DNA from: VRUE01 sp963701265
GTDB lineage: Bacteria > Actinomycetota > Thermoleophilia > Solirubrobacterales > 70-9
Direction of reading: 5' to 3'
Assembly: GCA_963701265.1 (NCBI GenBank)
Contig: OY969581.1
Location: 1,860,001-1,924,000 of the forward strand
Length of the DNA: 64,000 nucleotides
Shown here: positions 1-9,845 of the stretch, piece after piece
How positions within the stretch are numbered: position 1 is the first letter of the stretch
How the letters are laid out: the number at the start of each line of letters is the position of its first letter
Position numbers and translations under genes: made by a program
Notes under the pieces: model-generated
The model's database searches: none
What the model was told of the DNA's origin: nothing
Seen by the model: the letters and a program-made list of their open reading frames with translations, nothing else

Positions 1-565
1 TCGAGTGGCGCCGCACCAGCGAGCTTCGTGTTGCGATCAGGCCCCGCTGCTCGAGCCGCCGCAGCACGCCGCGATCCGAGCCGACCGCCGCTGCCAGCTC
101 CGGCGCTGACATCTCACCCGTGCGCAGCGCCTCCAGCACGCCGCGCTGCTTGACACCAAGTCGCTCCTCCCCGCTGAGCGCCTCCTCCCCGGCCACCGTG
201 ATCTCCGCCCGCAGCTCGGTGCGCGAGCGCACCCGCTGGCCGGCGGCACCGGTCCCCGGCGGCAGCACCAGCTGCAGTCCACGGGAGGGGGTCGAGCAGT
301 ACTCCTCGGCAATCCAGAGACCGAGCCGGACGAGCTCGGGCGGCGTACCGGCCCCAAGCGCTTCGATCGGCTCGGCGAGCCGATCCGCCGACAGAGCCGA
401 GGTATCCGCCAGGCCGACGACCACACCGAGCAGGCGCTGCCTGCCGAAGGGAACCTTGACCACGCTGCCGACCCCGAGGTCGGCCATCGCCTCTGGCAGG
501 CGGTAGTCGAAGGGCCCGCGCAGGGCGCGGGCGGTGGTGAGCGGCTCAACCTTCGCTATCGACAC
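1..565 (-). CDS. priA: Primosomal protein N' (PriA), N-terminal part, cut by window edge
   Basis: PriA is the replication-restart helicase that recognises stalled forks and reloads the replisome. Translating the minus strand from a GTG at 565 gives VSIAKVEPLTTARALRGPFD, followed by YRLPEAMADLGVGSVVKVPF and GRQRLLGVVVGL. This is the typical PriA 3'-DNA-binding domain (a Y-LP start, a G-VV-VPFGR core, then GVV). A winged-helix-like stretch follows (LGVKQRGVLEALRTGEMSAP). About 188 codons are present; the helicase domain lies off the left edge. Some actinobacterial PriA proteins are helicase-inactive, which cannot be judged here. Downstream location from metK is common in actinobacteria. Confidence 0.85.
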   Translation of the reverse strand, partial: MSIAKVEPLTTARALRGPFDYRLPEAMADLGVGSVVKVPFGRQRLLGVVVGLADTSALSADRLAEPIEALGAGTPPELVRLGLWIAEEYCSTPSRGLQLVLPPGTGAAGQRVRSRTELRAEITVAGEEALSGEERLGVKQRGVLEALRTGEMSAPELAAAVGSDRGVLRRLEQRGLIATRSSLVRRHS

Positions 566-614
566 TTGAGCACCGTATGGAGGGACACGGACGGCGTGGG
601 TATGCTGCGCGGCG

Positions 615-1118
615 ATGGCGCTCAACCTCAGTCCCGGGGAGCAGGTGATCTTCCAGGGCCACCCTTCCTGGCGGGCGATCCTTGGCTTCTACCTGAAGGG
701 CATCCTGGTCGCGGCGATCATCGGCGTCCTCTTCAAGCTCTTCGGCTCGAGCAGCGCAACCGTCTTCCTCGTCGTCCTCGTGATCGTCGCCGCAACGGTG
801 CTGATCGGCTTCATCAAGCGGGTGGCGACGACCTACACGATCACCGACCGCCGCCTCAACATCAAACGAGGAATCATCTCCCGCGAGGTCCAGGAGACCC
901 GCCTCGAGCGGGTCCAGAACGTCAACTACAAGCAGTCCGTCTACCAGCGGGCGATGCAGATAGGCGACGTCGACTTCGACACCGCAGCAGGCGACGACTA
1001 CAACTTCGTCTTCTTCGGGGTAGCTGACCCACAACAGGTCGTCCACAGCGTCGACCAAGCAACTGGAGCCACAGCAGCCGGCACTCACGGCTTGGGCGAG
1101 CCCCAGCCCCCGCAGTAG
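615..1118 (+). CDS. PH-domain (bPH2/YdbS-like) membrane protein
   Basis: A 167-residue protein with an N-terminal soluble strand (LSPGEQVIFQGHPSW), two close hydrophobic segments at about residues 23-65, and then a bacterial pleckstrin-homology domain with the usual TYTITDRRLNIKRGIIS and ETRLERVQNVN motifs. Such proteins are membrane-anchored and mostly of unknown role. It is transcribed divergently from priA, with about 50 bp between the starts, and convergently towards metK. The C-terminal 20 residues are Gly/Ala/Pro-rich and probably disordered. The domain assignment is firm; no function can be inferred from context. Confidence 0.8.
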   Translation: MALNLSPGEQVIFQGHPSWRAILGFYLKGILVAAIIGVLFKLFGSSSATVFLVVLVIVAATVLIGFIKRVATTYTITDRRLNIKRGIISREVQETRLERVQNVNYKQSVYQRAMQIGDVDFDTAAGDDYNFVFFGVADPQQVVHSVDQATGATAAGTHGLGEPQPPQ

Positions 1119-1156
1119 CGCCCCGCCCCAAGCCGTTGACTGGAGCGTCCTGTCGA

Positions 1157-1305
1157 GAAGCGTCTGGTTGCTCTCCAGACGAATGTTGCCGAAGGCAGCC
1201 GCTGCACTCGTGCTTCTAGGCGCGGCGAAGCCGCGCTCTCTAATTGTCGCTAAGCGCCGCAGGCGCGTGCGATATCAATTCGTCTGGAGAGCAACCAGAC
1301 GCTTC
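1157..1305. repeat. Long perfect inverted repeat between convergent genes
   Basis: The 200 bp between the PH-protein stop and the metK stop hold a 28-bp perfect inverted repeat: arms 1157-1184 and 1278-1305. Each arm is itself a hairpin (CGTCTGG, 7-nt loop, CCAGACG). The 93-bp interior carries two further hairpins, 1220-1236 (7-bp stem, loop GAA) and 1254-1266 (5-bp stem, loop GCA). It probably serves as a bidirectional terminator. The size and nested design also resemble a MITE- or REP-like element, but no second copy exists in the window. Confidence 0.75.
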
Positions 1306-1318
1306 CCCGCTTGATGCT

Positions 1319-2569
<1,251 letters not shown>

Positions 2570-2622
2570 GCGGAGAAGCCTAGCGGGGCGTACGTAGGCC
2601 GGTCACGTGCGTCGCGGCGGGA

Positions 2623-3939
2623 TCATCGACCGCGGCGCGTGCCGGAGTGGGGCACGAAGTCGATCACCAGCGGCACGCCCTCGAGCCCGTAGGTCTCGCG
2701 CAAGCGGTTCTCCAGGTGGTAGGCCCATTCGCGGTTGATCAGTTTGCGGTCGTTGACCTGGATCGCGATCCGCGGCGGCCGCTCGCCGACCTGGGCGGCG
2801 TAGTAGAGGCGCAGGCGGCGACCGCGTCGCGACGGCGGCGGCGTCTTCGCGGTGACGTCGGCGACGAAGCGGTTGAGCTCGGGCGTGGGGATCCGCTCGG
2901 CGGCGCGATCGGCAAGCTCCAGCGCCTTCGGCAGCAGGTTGGCGACGTTGCGCCCGCGCGTTGCCGAGCAGGTGACGACGTCCGGCCGCAGGCGCAGCTT
3001 CTGCCTCACCCGGGCGCGGGCGTCGTCGATGTCGGTGCGCGTCTCGTCCCACTTGTTGAGCGCCAGCAGGGTCGCGCAGCCGGCTTTCATCGCCATCTCG
3101 GCGACGCGCAGGTCCTCGGCGGTGATGCCGTCGCCGGCATCGCAGACGACGAGGGCGACGTCGGCGCGCTCGACCGCGTGTTCGGAGCGCAGCTGGGCGT
3201 AGTAGTCGACCGACCCCGCAACCTTGGAGCGGCGGCGCAGGCCGGCGGTGTCAACCAGGACGACGGGACGGCCGTCAACCTCGACCGCGGTGTCGATCGA
3301 GTCGCGGGTGGTGCCGGCAAGGGAGGAGACGATCACCCGCTCGGAGCCGAGGAAGGCGTTGACCAGCGAGGACTTGCCGGCGTTCGGGCGGCCGATCACC
3401 GCGACCCGAACGGCGTCGGAGTCCTCAGCGGGTTGGGCGTGTTCGCCGAGCAGCTCGACCGCGCGATCGAGCAGATCGCCGCTGCCAAGGCCGTGGCTGG
3501 CCGAGACCGGCAGCGGCTCGCCGAGGCCGAGCTGGTTGAGCTCGGCGGTCAGGTGCTCGTCCTCGGGACGGTCGACCTTGTTGGCGACGACGATCACCGG
3601 CACCTCTGCCCCGCGTAGCGTCTTGGCCAGCTCGACGTCGCCGGCGCGGACACCGGCACGGGCGTCGACGATCAGCATCACCACGTCGGCCTCGGCGATC
3701 CCGAGCCGGGCCTGCTGCTGGATGTCACGGGCCAGCTCCGACTCGTCCTCGAGGTCGATGCCGCCGGTGTCGAGCAGCTCGAAGGCGACCCCGTTCCACT
3801 CGCAGCGCACCCGCTTGCGGTCGCGGGTCACCCCGGACTCGGCATGGGTCACCGCCTCGCGACCGCCGGCAAGGCGGTTGACCAAGGTGCTCTTGCCGAC
3901 GTTGGGGAAACCGACGATGGCGACGGCCGGCAAACTCAT
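2623..3939 (-). CDS. der: Ribosome-assembly GTPase Der (EngA)
   Basis: An essential double GTPase for 50S ribosome maturation. The 438-residue protein has two tandem G domains. The first begins GFPNVGKST (residues 10-18), with DTGG switch II and NKVD. The second begins GRPNAGKSS (around residue 185), with DTAG and NKWD. A KH-like C-terminal RNA-binding domain follows. The start ATG overlaps the cmk stop by 4 bp (ATGA), so the two are translationally coupled, an arrangement common in actinobacteria. Confidence 0.97.
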   Translation of the reverse strand: MSLPAVAIVGFPNVGKSTLVNRLAGGREAVTHAESGVTRDRKRVRCEWNGVAFELLDTGGIDLEDESELARDIQQQARLGIAEADVVMLIVDARAGVRAGDVELAKTLRGAEVPVIVVANKVDRPEDEHLTAELNQLGLGEPLPVSASHGLGSGDLLDRAVELLGEHAQPAEDSDAVRVAVIGRPNAGKSSLVNAFLGSERVIVSSLAGTTRDSIDTAVEVDGRPVVLVDTAGLRRRSKVAGSVDYYAQLRSEHAVERADVALVVCDAGDGITAEDLRVAEMAMKAGCATLLALNKWDETRTDIDDARARVRQKLRLRPDVVTCSATRGRNVANLLPKALELADRAAERIPTPELNRFVADVTAKTPPPSRRGRRLRLYYAAQVGERPPRIAIQVNDRKLINREWAYHLENRLRETYGLEGVPLVIDFVPHSGTRRGR

Positions 3940-4580
3940 GCGGCGACCAGCCCCCGCTCGGTGGCAAGCGCGGCGACGCGGGCCACGATCTCGTCTTCAC
4001 TGAACCCCGTGGTGTCGATCTCCACCGCATCGGCGGCAGCCCGCAGGGCGCTGTGCTCACGGGTCTCGTCGCGCTGATCGCGCTCGCGCTGGGCGGCGAG
4101 GACAGCGGCGAGGTCCTCGCCGGTCTGGGCGGCGCGGCGGCGGGCGCGCTCCTCGGCGGAAGCGGTGAGGAAGACCTTCAGCGGCGAGTCGGGGCTGACG
4201 ACGGTGCCGATGTCCCGGCCCTCGGCGACGTAGCGACCGGCGGCGATCAGCTCGCGCTGTCGATCCACCATCGCCTCGCGCACGCCGGGATGAACCGAGA
4301 TCCGCGAGGAGGCCTCGGTCACCTCTGGTTCACGTATCTCCCTGGTCACGTCCTCGCCGTCGAGCTCGACCCGCGCGCCGTCGAGGGAGATCGAGATCGA
4401 GCGCGCCAGCTCGTCCATCGCCCCGGCGTCGTCGAGGTCAACCCCCCGCCTCAGCCCCGCCAACGCCACGCAGCGGTACATCGCCCCGGAGTCGAGGTAG
4501 GTGAAGCCAAGCTTGCCGGCAAGGCGGCGCGCCACGGTGGACTTGCCGGCCCCCGCGGGTCCGTCGATGGCGATGACCAT
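3936..4580 (-). CDS. cmk: Cytidylate kinase
   Basis: Phosphorylates CMP and dCMP using ATP. The reading frame is open far upstream (to about 4955), but I place the start at the ATG at 4580. The protein then begins MVIAIDGPAGAGKSTVARRL, with the P-loop at residues 7-15, and is 214 residues long, close to the family norm of ~225. It has the CMP-kinase LDSGAMYR motif and the ERARRRAAQ lid region. It sits 43 bp downstream of aroA and overlaps der by 4 bp. Confidence 0.95.
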   Translation of the reverse strand: MVIAIDGPAGAGKSTVARRLAGKLGFTYLDSGAMYRCVALAGLRRGVDLDDAGAMDELARSISISLDGARVELDGEDVTREIREPEVTEASSRISVHPGVREAMVDRQRELIAAGRYVAEGRDIGTVVSPDSPLKVFLTASAEERARRRAAQTGEDLAAVLAAQRERDQRDETREHSALRAAADAVEIDTTGFSEDEIVARVAALATERGLVAA

Positions 4581-4623
4581 GGGCGGCAGCGTAGAGACGG
4601 CGACCGCTTGCGGCTTTCCGCGC

Positions 4624-5925
4624 TCAGTTGCCGCGACGGGTGAAGGCCGCCAGATCGGCCTCGAAGCCCGGGTAGCTGACCGCGGCGGCCTCCATTCCCT
4701 CGACCGCGACACCCTCGCGCGAGGCCTGTCCGGCGATCGCACCCAGCATCGCGATCCGGTGGTCGCCGTGCGAGGAGATCGTGCCGCCGCGCAGCTCACC
4801 GCCACCCTCGATCCGCATCCCGTCCTCGTGCGCCTCGACCGTGGCACCGAGCGACTCCAGCGCCGCGCATGTCGTCGCCACCCGATCGGACTCCTTGCGG
4901 CGCAGCTCCGCCGCGTCGCGGATCGTCGTCGGGCCCTCGGCGAAACAGGCGGCAAGGGCCAGCAGCGGCAGCTCGTCGATCGCCAGCGGGATCTCCTCGC
5001 CGCCGACCTCGGTGCCCTGCAGCGAGGAAGCGCGGGCGCGGATCGTGCCGATCGGCTCGCCGCCGCGCTCGCCGACCGGCTCGAGCTCGAGATCGGCCCC
5101 CATCCGCTCCAGGATCGTCAGCAGCCCGGTCCGGGTCGGGTTGGTGCCGACCCCTTCCAGGGTCACTTCGCTACCCGGCACGAGCAGGGCGGCGACAAGG
5201 AAGAAGGCCGCTGAAGAGAAGTCTGCGGGAACTGCGAGCTCACCCGGTTCCAGGCGTTTGGAGGGTCGCACCGAGATGCCGCCGCGCAGCCAGGTGACGT
5301 CGGCACCGGCGGCGGCCAGCATGCGCTCGCTGTGGTCGCGGCTGCGCGACGGCTCGCGCAGCCAGGTCTCACCCTCGGCGAGCAGGCCGGCGAAGAGCAG
5401 GCAAGACTTGACCTGGGCGCTGGCGATCGGCAACTCGTACTCGATGCCCTGCAGCGGCGCCGCCTCGAGTTCGAGTGGCGGCAGTCGCTCCTCGCGACAG
5501 CGCAGCTGGGCACCCATCTGCCGCAGCGGCGCGGCGATCCGGTCAACCGGCCGGCGCCGGATCGAGTCATCGCCGTCAAGGGTCCACCTGCCGCTCGGCT
5601 GTCCCGCTAGCCAGCCCGGCAAGAGGCGCAGGAGAGTGCCGGCGTTGCCGACGTCGATCGCAGTGCTGCGGGCGCTGCGCAGGCCGACGCCGCGGATGCA
5701 GATCATCGGACCGATGCCGCCGGACTCGACGCCCTCGATCTCGGCGCCGAGCGCCCGCACCGCATCGAGGGTCGAGCGCGTGTCGGCGGAGTCGAGGTAG
5801 CCCTCGATTTCGGTCTCTCCCTCACCCATCGCCGCGATCAACGCGGCACGGTGGGAGATCGACTTGTCGGCCGGCGGGCGCAGGTTGCCGCGCAGCGGCC
5901 CGATCGGGTCGAAGCGGGTGGTCAT
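4624..5925 (-). CDS. aroA: 3-phosphoshikimate 1-carboxyvinyltransferase (EPSP synthase)
   Basis: Sixth step of the shikimate pathway: joins phosphoenolpyruvate to shikimate 3-phosphate. The 433-residue protein opens with the substrate-binding ADKSISHRA motif (Lys21, Ser22, Arg26). It also has DVGNAGTLLRLL, the central RP-SKRLEPGEL region, the DELPLLALAACFAEG stretch and the RRKESDR motif. It lies 4 bp after the tyrA stop in the aromatic biosynthesis block. Note GNAGT, with Ala rather than Ser after Asn. Glyphosate class cannot be settled by eye. Confidence 0.95.
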   Translation of the reverse strand: MTTRFDPIGPLRGNLRPPADKSISHRAALIAAMGEGETEIEGYLDSADTRSTLDAVRALGAEIEGVESGGIGPMICIRGVGLRSARSTAIDVGNAGTLLRLLPGWLAGQPSGRWTLDGDDSIRRRPVDRIAAPLRQMGAQLRCREERLPPLELEAAPLQGIEYELPIASAQVKSCLLFAGLLAEGETWLREPSRSRDHSERMLAAAGADVTWLRGGISVRPSKRLEPGELAVPADFSSAAFFLVAALLVPGSEVTLEGVGTNPTRTGLLTILERMGADLELEPVGERGGEPIGTIRARASSLQGTEVGGEEIPLAIDELPLLALAACFAEGPTTIRDAAELRRKESDRVATTCAALESLGATVEAHEDGMRIEGGGELRGGTISSHGDHRIAMLGAIAGQASREGVAVEGMEAAAVSYPGFEADLAAFTRRGN

Positions 5926-5929
5926 CTAC

Positions 5930-7021
5930 CTAGGCGCCGTCGCCGCCGACGGCGCTGACACTGTGGCCGAGCTCGCGCACCAAGGTGGCCGCGCGATCGG
6001 CCTGCTCGTCGCCGGAGACCCAGAGCGAGACCGCGCCCGAGGTCATGTCGGGCGCCGGATAGAGCGCCATGTCCTCGATGTTGACGCCGGCCTCGCCGAG
6101 CGCGAGGGCGAGCTCGGCGATCGTCCCGGGGCGGTTGGTGACGACGACGCGCAGCTCGCGCAGCGCCCCGCCCGCAAGTTCGGTCTCGAGCAGGCGGCGT
6201 CGGTCAGTCGCGGCCGCGGAATGCCACTCGGCGACGGCCTCGCGCTCGCCCTCGCGGATCAGCGCTGCCGCCTCGCGCAGGCGCGCGGCGACGGCCTCGA
6301 CCGCCTCGGCCACCGCCTCGCTGTTGCTGGCAAAGATGTCGCCCCAGATCGCCGGGTTGGCGCCGGCGACGCGCGTGGTGTCGCGAAAGCTCGGGCCCAC
6401 CTCCGGCATCCGCTCGGAGTCGCGGGTCAGCTCCTCCACCGCCTGGCCGACGAGGACGTTGGCGACGACGTGGGGCAGGTGGCTGATCGTCGCCATCAGG
6501 CGGTCGTGCGCCTCGGCGTCGATCGCCTGCACGCGGGCACCGAGACCGGCGAGGGTGCGCTGCAGCCGGTCGTAGAGCAGGCCGCTGGAGCGCGCCGATT
6601 TCGGCGTCAAGTACCAGCGGGCGCCCTCGAAGAGGTCGGCGCGGGCGTTTTCGACACCTGAGGTCTCGGCACCGGCGAGCGGATGGCCGCCGATGAAGCG
6701 CTCGTCGCTGCCGAGCGCGGCGACGATGTCGCGCTTGGTCGAGCCGACGTCGGTGATGACCGTGTCGGGGCCGCTGGCCGCGAGCGCAGAGCTGGCCAGA
6801 TCGTTCAGGCCGGCAACCGGCGCCGCGCAGAAGACGACCTCGGCGCCCTCGCAGGCCTCCGCTACAGAGGCGGCACCACGATCGATCACGCCCGCCTCCT
6901 CGGCCTTGGTCAAGCTCGCCGGCTCGGGGTCGAAGCCCACCACCTCGGCGTCAAGTCGCCGCCGGGCGGCCAGCCCGATCGAGCCGCCGATCAGGCCGAC
7001 ACCGAGCACGGCGATTTTCAT
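5930..7021 (-). CDS. tyrA: Prephenate dehydrogenase with C-terminal ACT domain
   Basis: Oxidatively decarboxylates prephenate to 4-hydroxyphenylpyruvate for tyrosine synthesis. The start is placed at the ATG at 7021, giving 363 residues that begin MKIAVLGVGLIGGSIG with a GxGxxG Rossmann motif at residues 7-12. The catalytic-domain motif GGHPLAGAETSGVENA and the SHLPHVVAN helix are visible. The last ~75 residues (RVVVTNRPGTIAELALALGE and on) form an ACT domain, which suggests feedback regulation by an aromatic amino acid. Start and stop codons overlap by 4 bp with the upstream DAHP synthase gene. Confidence 0.94.
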   Translation of the reverse strand: MKIAVLGVGLIGGSIGLAARRRLDAEVVGFDPEPASLTKAEEAGVIDRGAASVAEACEGAEVVFCAAPVAGLNDLASSALAASGPDTVITDVGSTKRDIVAALGSDERFIGGHPLAGAETSGVENARADLFEGARWYLTPKSARSSGLLYDRLQRTLAGLGARVQAIDAEAHDRLMATISHLPHVVANVLVGQAVEELTRDSERMPEVGPSFRDTTRVAGANPAIWGDIFASNSEAVAEAVEAVAARLREAAALIREGEREAVAEWHSAAATDRRRLLETELAGGALRELRVVVTNRPGTIAELALALGEAGVNIEDMALYPAPDMTSGAVSLWVSGDEQADRAATLVRELGHSVSAVGGDGA

Positions 7022-8124
7022 TCGCCGCGCCGCGCCCTTACCGCCGAGGCCAGCTGATCCAGCACCGAGACGGTCGCCTCCCAATCCAGACAAGGGTCGG
7101 TAATTGACTGTCCGTAGGTGAGCTCGCCGTCGCCGAGGTCCTGGCGCCCCTCGACCAGGAACGACTCGAGCATGACGCCGGCGATCGCCGCGTTGCCGTC
7201 GGCCACCTGGTCGGCGATCTCGCCGGCGGCGAGCAGCTGCCGGGCCGGGTCCTTGCCGCTGTTGTCGTGTGAGGCGTCGATCACCAGCCGCTCCGGCAGG
7301 CTGGCCGAGCGCAGCAGCTCGAGCGCCCCGGCGACGCCCTCGGCGCGGTGGTTGGGCGCGCCGCGGCCGCCGCGCAGGATCACGTGGCCGTCGGGGTTGC
7401 CGCTGGTGTAGAGGATCGCCGGCGCGCCGGCGTCGTCGATGCCGGCGAAGGCGTGTGATGCCGCGGCGGCACGGACAGCGTCAACCGCGACCTGGACGTC
7501 ACCGTCGGTGCGGTTCTTGAAGCCGATCGGCATCGAGAGGCCGGAGCCGAGCTGGCGGTGGATCTGGCTCTCGGTCGTGCGGGCGCCGATCGCTCCCCAG
7601 GAGATCGCGTCGGCGATGTACTGGGGGGTGATCGGGTCGAGGAACTCGGTGCCCACGGGCAACCCGTAGTCGAGCACCTCGAGCAGCAGTTGGCGGGCCA
7701 TGCGCAGGCCGGTGTTGACGTCGAGCGAGCCGTCGAGATGGGGGTCGTTGATCAGCCCCTTCCAGCCGGTCGTCGTCCGCGGCTTCTCGAAGTAGACCCG
7801 CATTGCGATCAGCAGGTCGCTGTTGAGCTTGCGCGCCTGCTCGGCGAGGCGGCCGGCGTAGTCCAGGGCCGCCTCCGGGTCATGGACGCTGCAGGGCCCG
7901 ACCACCACCAGCATCCGGTCGTCACTGCCATCGAGCACGTTGCCGGCTTCGCCGCGACCGCGCACGACGGCGCTTTCGCGCTCATCGCCGAGCGGCAGGT
8001 CCGAGAGCAGCGATCCTGGCGAGACCAGCTCCTCGATGCGCTCGATCCGCTGGTCGCGGACCCGGTCTCGCGTCTCCCCCTTCATCCCAATCATCATCTT
8101 GCCTTCACCTTCCTCCACGTTCAC
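7018..8124 (-). CDS. 3-deoxy-7-phosphoheptulonate (DAHP) synthase, class I (AroF/G/H-type)
   Basis: First committed step of the shikimate pathway, condensing erythrose 4-phosphate and phosphoenolpyruvate. The 368-residue protein carries the class-I signature VVGPCSVHDPEAALDYAG, then MRVYFEKPRTTTGWKGLIND, GARTTESQIHRQLGSGL, PIGFKNRTDG and the metal-ligand stretch VIDASHDNSGKDP. Several N-terminal Met codons exist, and the first ~15 residues are uncertain. It is the promoter-proximal gene of the aroG-tyrA-aroA-cmk-der-metK segment, and a 230-bp gap separates it from hisC. Which isozyme class (Phe, Tyr or Trp sensitive) it belongs to cannot be read from sequence, so no symbol is given. Confidence 0.95.
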   Translation of the reverse strand: MNVEEGEGKMMIGMKGETRDRVRDQRIERIEELVSPGSLLSDLPLGDERESAVVRGRGEAGNVLDGSDDRMLVVVGPCSVHDPEAALDYAGRLAEQARKLNSDLLIAMRVYFEKPRTTTGWKGLINDPHLDGSLDVNTGLRMARQLLLEVLDYGLPVGTEFLDPITPQYIADAISWGAIGARTTESQIHRQLGSGLSMPIGFKNRTDGDVQVAVDAVRAAAASHAFAGIDDAGAPAILYTSGNPDGHVILRGGRGAPNHRAEGVAGALELLRSASLPERLVIDASHDNSGKDPARQLLAAGEIADQVADGNAAIAGVMLESFLVEGRQDLGDGELTYGQSITDPCLDWEATVSVLDQLASAVRARRGE

Positions 8125-8266
8125 AAGCCTACTTCCGGTTTCCCCGCCGCACGTAGCGGGTGAGTACGAGTAATTCCGGCGCCCGGGCCAGTTGCTTATT
8201 GCGGTGCGGCAGAGCCGCGAGGCCGGACGCCTAGCTAAATCGCCAGAAATAGGAGAAGCGCGCGGG

Positions 8267-8349
8267 GACGAGCGCGGCGCCGGAGGCGCGAGTGACGCTC
8301 GTCGTGTCGGCTGATTGCTTCACCTTCCCTGACTTTGTAGCAGGTGAAG
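8267..8349. terminator. Two stem-loops downstream of hisC, upstream of DAHP synthase
   Basis: The 230-bp gap between hisC and the DAHP synthase gene contains a hairpin with arms 8267-8274 (GACGAGCG) and 8296-8303, enclosing a smaller GCGCC-GGA-GGCGC hairpin (8277-8289). A second hairpin has arms 8318-8325 (CTTCACCT) and 8342-8349. No U-rich tract follows on the minus strand, so termination is only probable. The rest of the gap (8125-8260) would hold the promoter for the DAHP synthase gene; I see no convincing -35/-10 pair. Confidence 0.4.
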
Positions 8350-8354
8350 GAGCG

Positions 8355-9449
8355 CTAGTCGAGCAATTCGCCGAGCGCGGCGAGGAAGCGACCGTTCTCC
8401 GCGGCGGTGCCGTAGGAGACGCGGATGTGGCCGGGGTCGCCAAGCGGTGTGCCGGGGCGGACGGCGATCTGGCGCTCGGCGAGGCCGGCGACGATCTCGG
8501 TCTCATCGGCTTCGCCGAGGTCGATCCAGGAGAAGTTGGCGTGTGTCTCAGCGGTGAGGAGGCCAAGATCGCGCAGGCCCTCCTCGACCCGGAGGCGCTC
8601 GGCGACCGTGCCCTCGACCCGCCTGCTGACGTCGTCCTGGTGCAGGATCGCCTCGGCTCCCGCCGCCTGGGCGAGGGCGTTGACGCTGAAGGGCTGGCGC
8701 ACGGCGTCGATCGCGGCGCGGAACTTGGGCGAGCCGAGCGCGTAGCCGACCCGCAGCCCGGCCAGCCCGTAGCACTTGCTGAAGGTGCGCAGGACGACCA
8801 GGTTGGGCAGCTCAGCCAGCAGGTCGACGCTGGCGTCGACGTCGTCGTGGGTCTGGAACTCGACGTAGGCCTCGTCGAGGATCACGGTCACGTGCGCGGG
8901 CAGGCCGGCGCAGAACTCCGCCACCTCCGCCGCCGGAACGTGAGTGCCGGTCGGGTTGTTGGGGTTGCAGACGATCAGCAGCTGGGTCGCCGCCGTCACC
9001 TCGGCCGCCATTGCCCCGAGGTCGTGGACGTCGCCCTCGCCGAGCGGCACGCGGATCTCGCGGGCGCCGGTCAGCGCCGGCAGGTAAGGGTACATCGAGA
9101 AGGCGGGCCAGGCGTAGAGGATCTCGGCGCCGGGCTCGCAGAGCGCCTCGGCGGCGGCGAGCAGGATCTCGCAGGAGCCGTTGCCGACCGCGACCCGGGC
9201 GGGATCGGTGTCGTAGCGCTCGGCGATGCGGCGGCGCAGCAGGGTCGCGTCGGGGTCCGGGTAGCGGTTCATCGCGCCGGCGGCGGCGGTGATCGCCTCG
9301 ACCACTTTCGGGTGCGGTGGCAGCGGCGACTCATTGGAGGCAAGCTGGGCGATGCCGCCCGCGGCGATCGCCTCCGGCGCCTGCCCGGTCGGCACGCCGG
9401 CCTGGTAGCCCGGCATGCGGGCAAGCTTCTCGGCAAAGGTGACGCTCAT
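8355..9449 (-). CDS. hisC: Histidinol-phosphate/aromatic aminotransferase
   Basis: A fold-type I PLP aminotransferase of the HisC family, 364 residues. It has ASNESPLPPHP near the N terminus, CNPNNPTGT (substrate carboxylate region), DEAYVEF, and the PLP lysine in TFSKCYGLAGLRVGY. Its place among chorismate mutase, prephenate dehydrogenase and DAHP synthase suggests it may mainly transaminate aromatic keto acids. HisC-family enzymes can do both, and sequence alone does not decide. It starts 21 bp after the aroH stop. Confidence 0.9.
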   Translation of the reverse strand: MSVTFAEKLARMPGYQAGVPTGQAPEAIAAGGIAQLASNESPLPPHPKVVEAITAAAGAMNRYPDPDATLLRRRIAERYDTDPARVAVGNGSCEILLAAAEALCEPGAEILYAWPAFSMYPYLPALTGAREIRVPLGEGDVHDLGAMAAEVTAATQLLIVCNPNNPTGTHVPAAEVAEFCAGLPAHVTVILDEAYVEFQTHDDVDASVDLLAELPNLVVLRTFSKCYGLAGLRVGYALGSPKFRAAIDAVRQPFSVNALAQAAGAEAILHQDDVSRRVEGTVAERLRVEEGLRDLGLLTAETHANFSWIDLGEADETEIVAGLAERQIAVRPGTPLGDPGHIRVSYGTAAENGRFLAALGELLD

Positions 9450-9470
9450 CGCGTCATTGTGCCAACCGCC

Positions 9471-9845
9471 CTACTGGGCGGCGTGAAGGTCCGCCCGCAA
9501 CTCCTGGGTCGCCCCTAAGTAGACGTGCTCGGGCTTGTGGCCGACCGGGGCGTAGTAGTGGACCATCGTCCGGATCACCCGTGGCATCGCCCCCGGAACG
9601 TCGATCTCGCGGGCGCAGATCAAAGGCACCGTGTCGAGGCCGAGGCGGCGCGCGGCGACCGCCGGGAACTCGGCGTCGAGGTCCTCGGTGGTGGTGAAGA
9701 GGCAGCTGACCATCGCCTCGGCGCCAAGCGCGTTGCGGTCGAGCAGCTCGCGCATCAGATCCTCGGTCGCGCCGACGATCGCGTCCGCTTCGTTGGCCCC
9801 GGATTGCACGGCCCCTCGGACCGCGAACAGTCGCTCCTCGCTCAT
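9471..9845 (-). CDS. aroH: Chorismate mutase, AroH type
   Basis: Converts chorismate to prephenate, feeding tyrA. The 124-residue length and sequence fit the monofunctional Bacillus AroH fold (trimeric, beta-rich), not the helical AroQ type. Visible motifs are FAVRGAVQSGANE (active-site Arg), LVSCLFT-like MVSCLFTTTEDL, and VPGAMPRVIRTMVH. Its ATG overlaps the rluB stop by 4 bp. Confidence 0.94.
   Translation of the reverse strand: MSEERLFAVRGAVQSGANEADAIVGATEDLMRELLDRNALGAEAMVSCLFTTTEDLDAEFPAVAARRLGLDTVPLICAREIDVPGAMPRVIRTMVHYYAPVGHKPEHVYLGATQELRADLHAAQ

Noticed and set aside
2570..2622. SAM riboswitch upstream of metK
   Set aside because: Only 53 bp separate metK from der and they contain no conserved SAM-riboswitch elements.
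8206..8289. A second copy of the hairpin pair seen at 1220-1266
   Set aside because: Both regions have a GCGGC-type and a GCGCC-N3-GGCGC hairpin, but flanks and spacing differ and the 28-bp arms are missing; similar short hairpins arise easily in GC-rich DNA.
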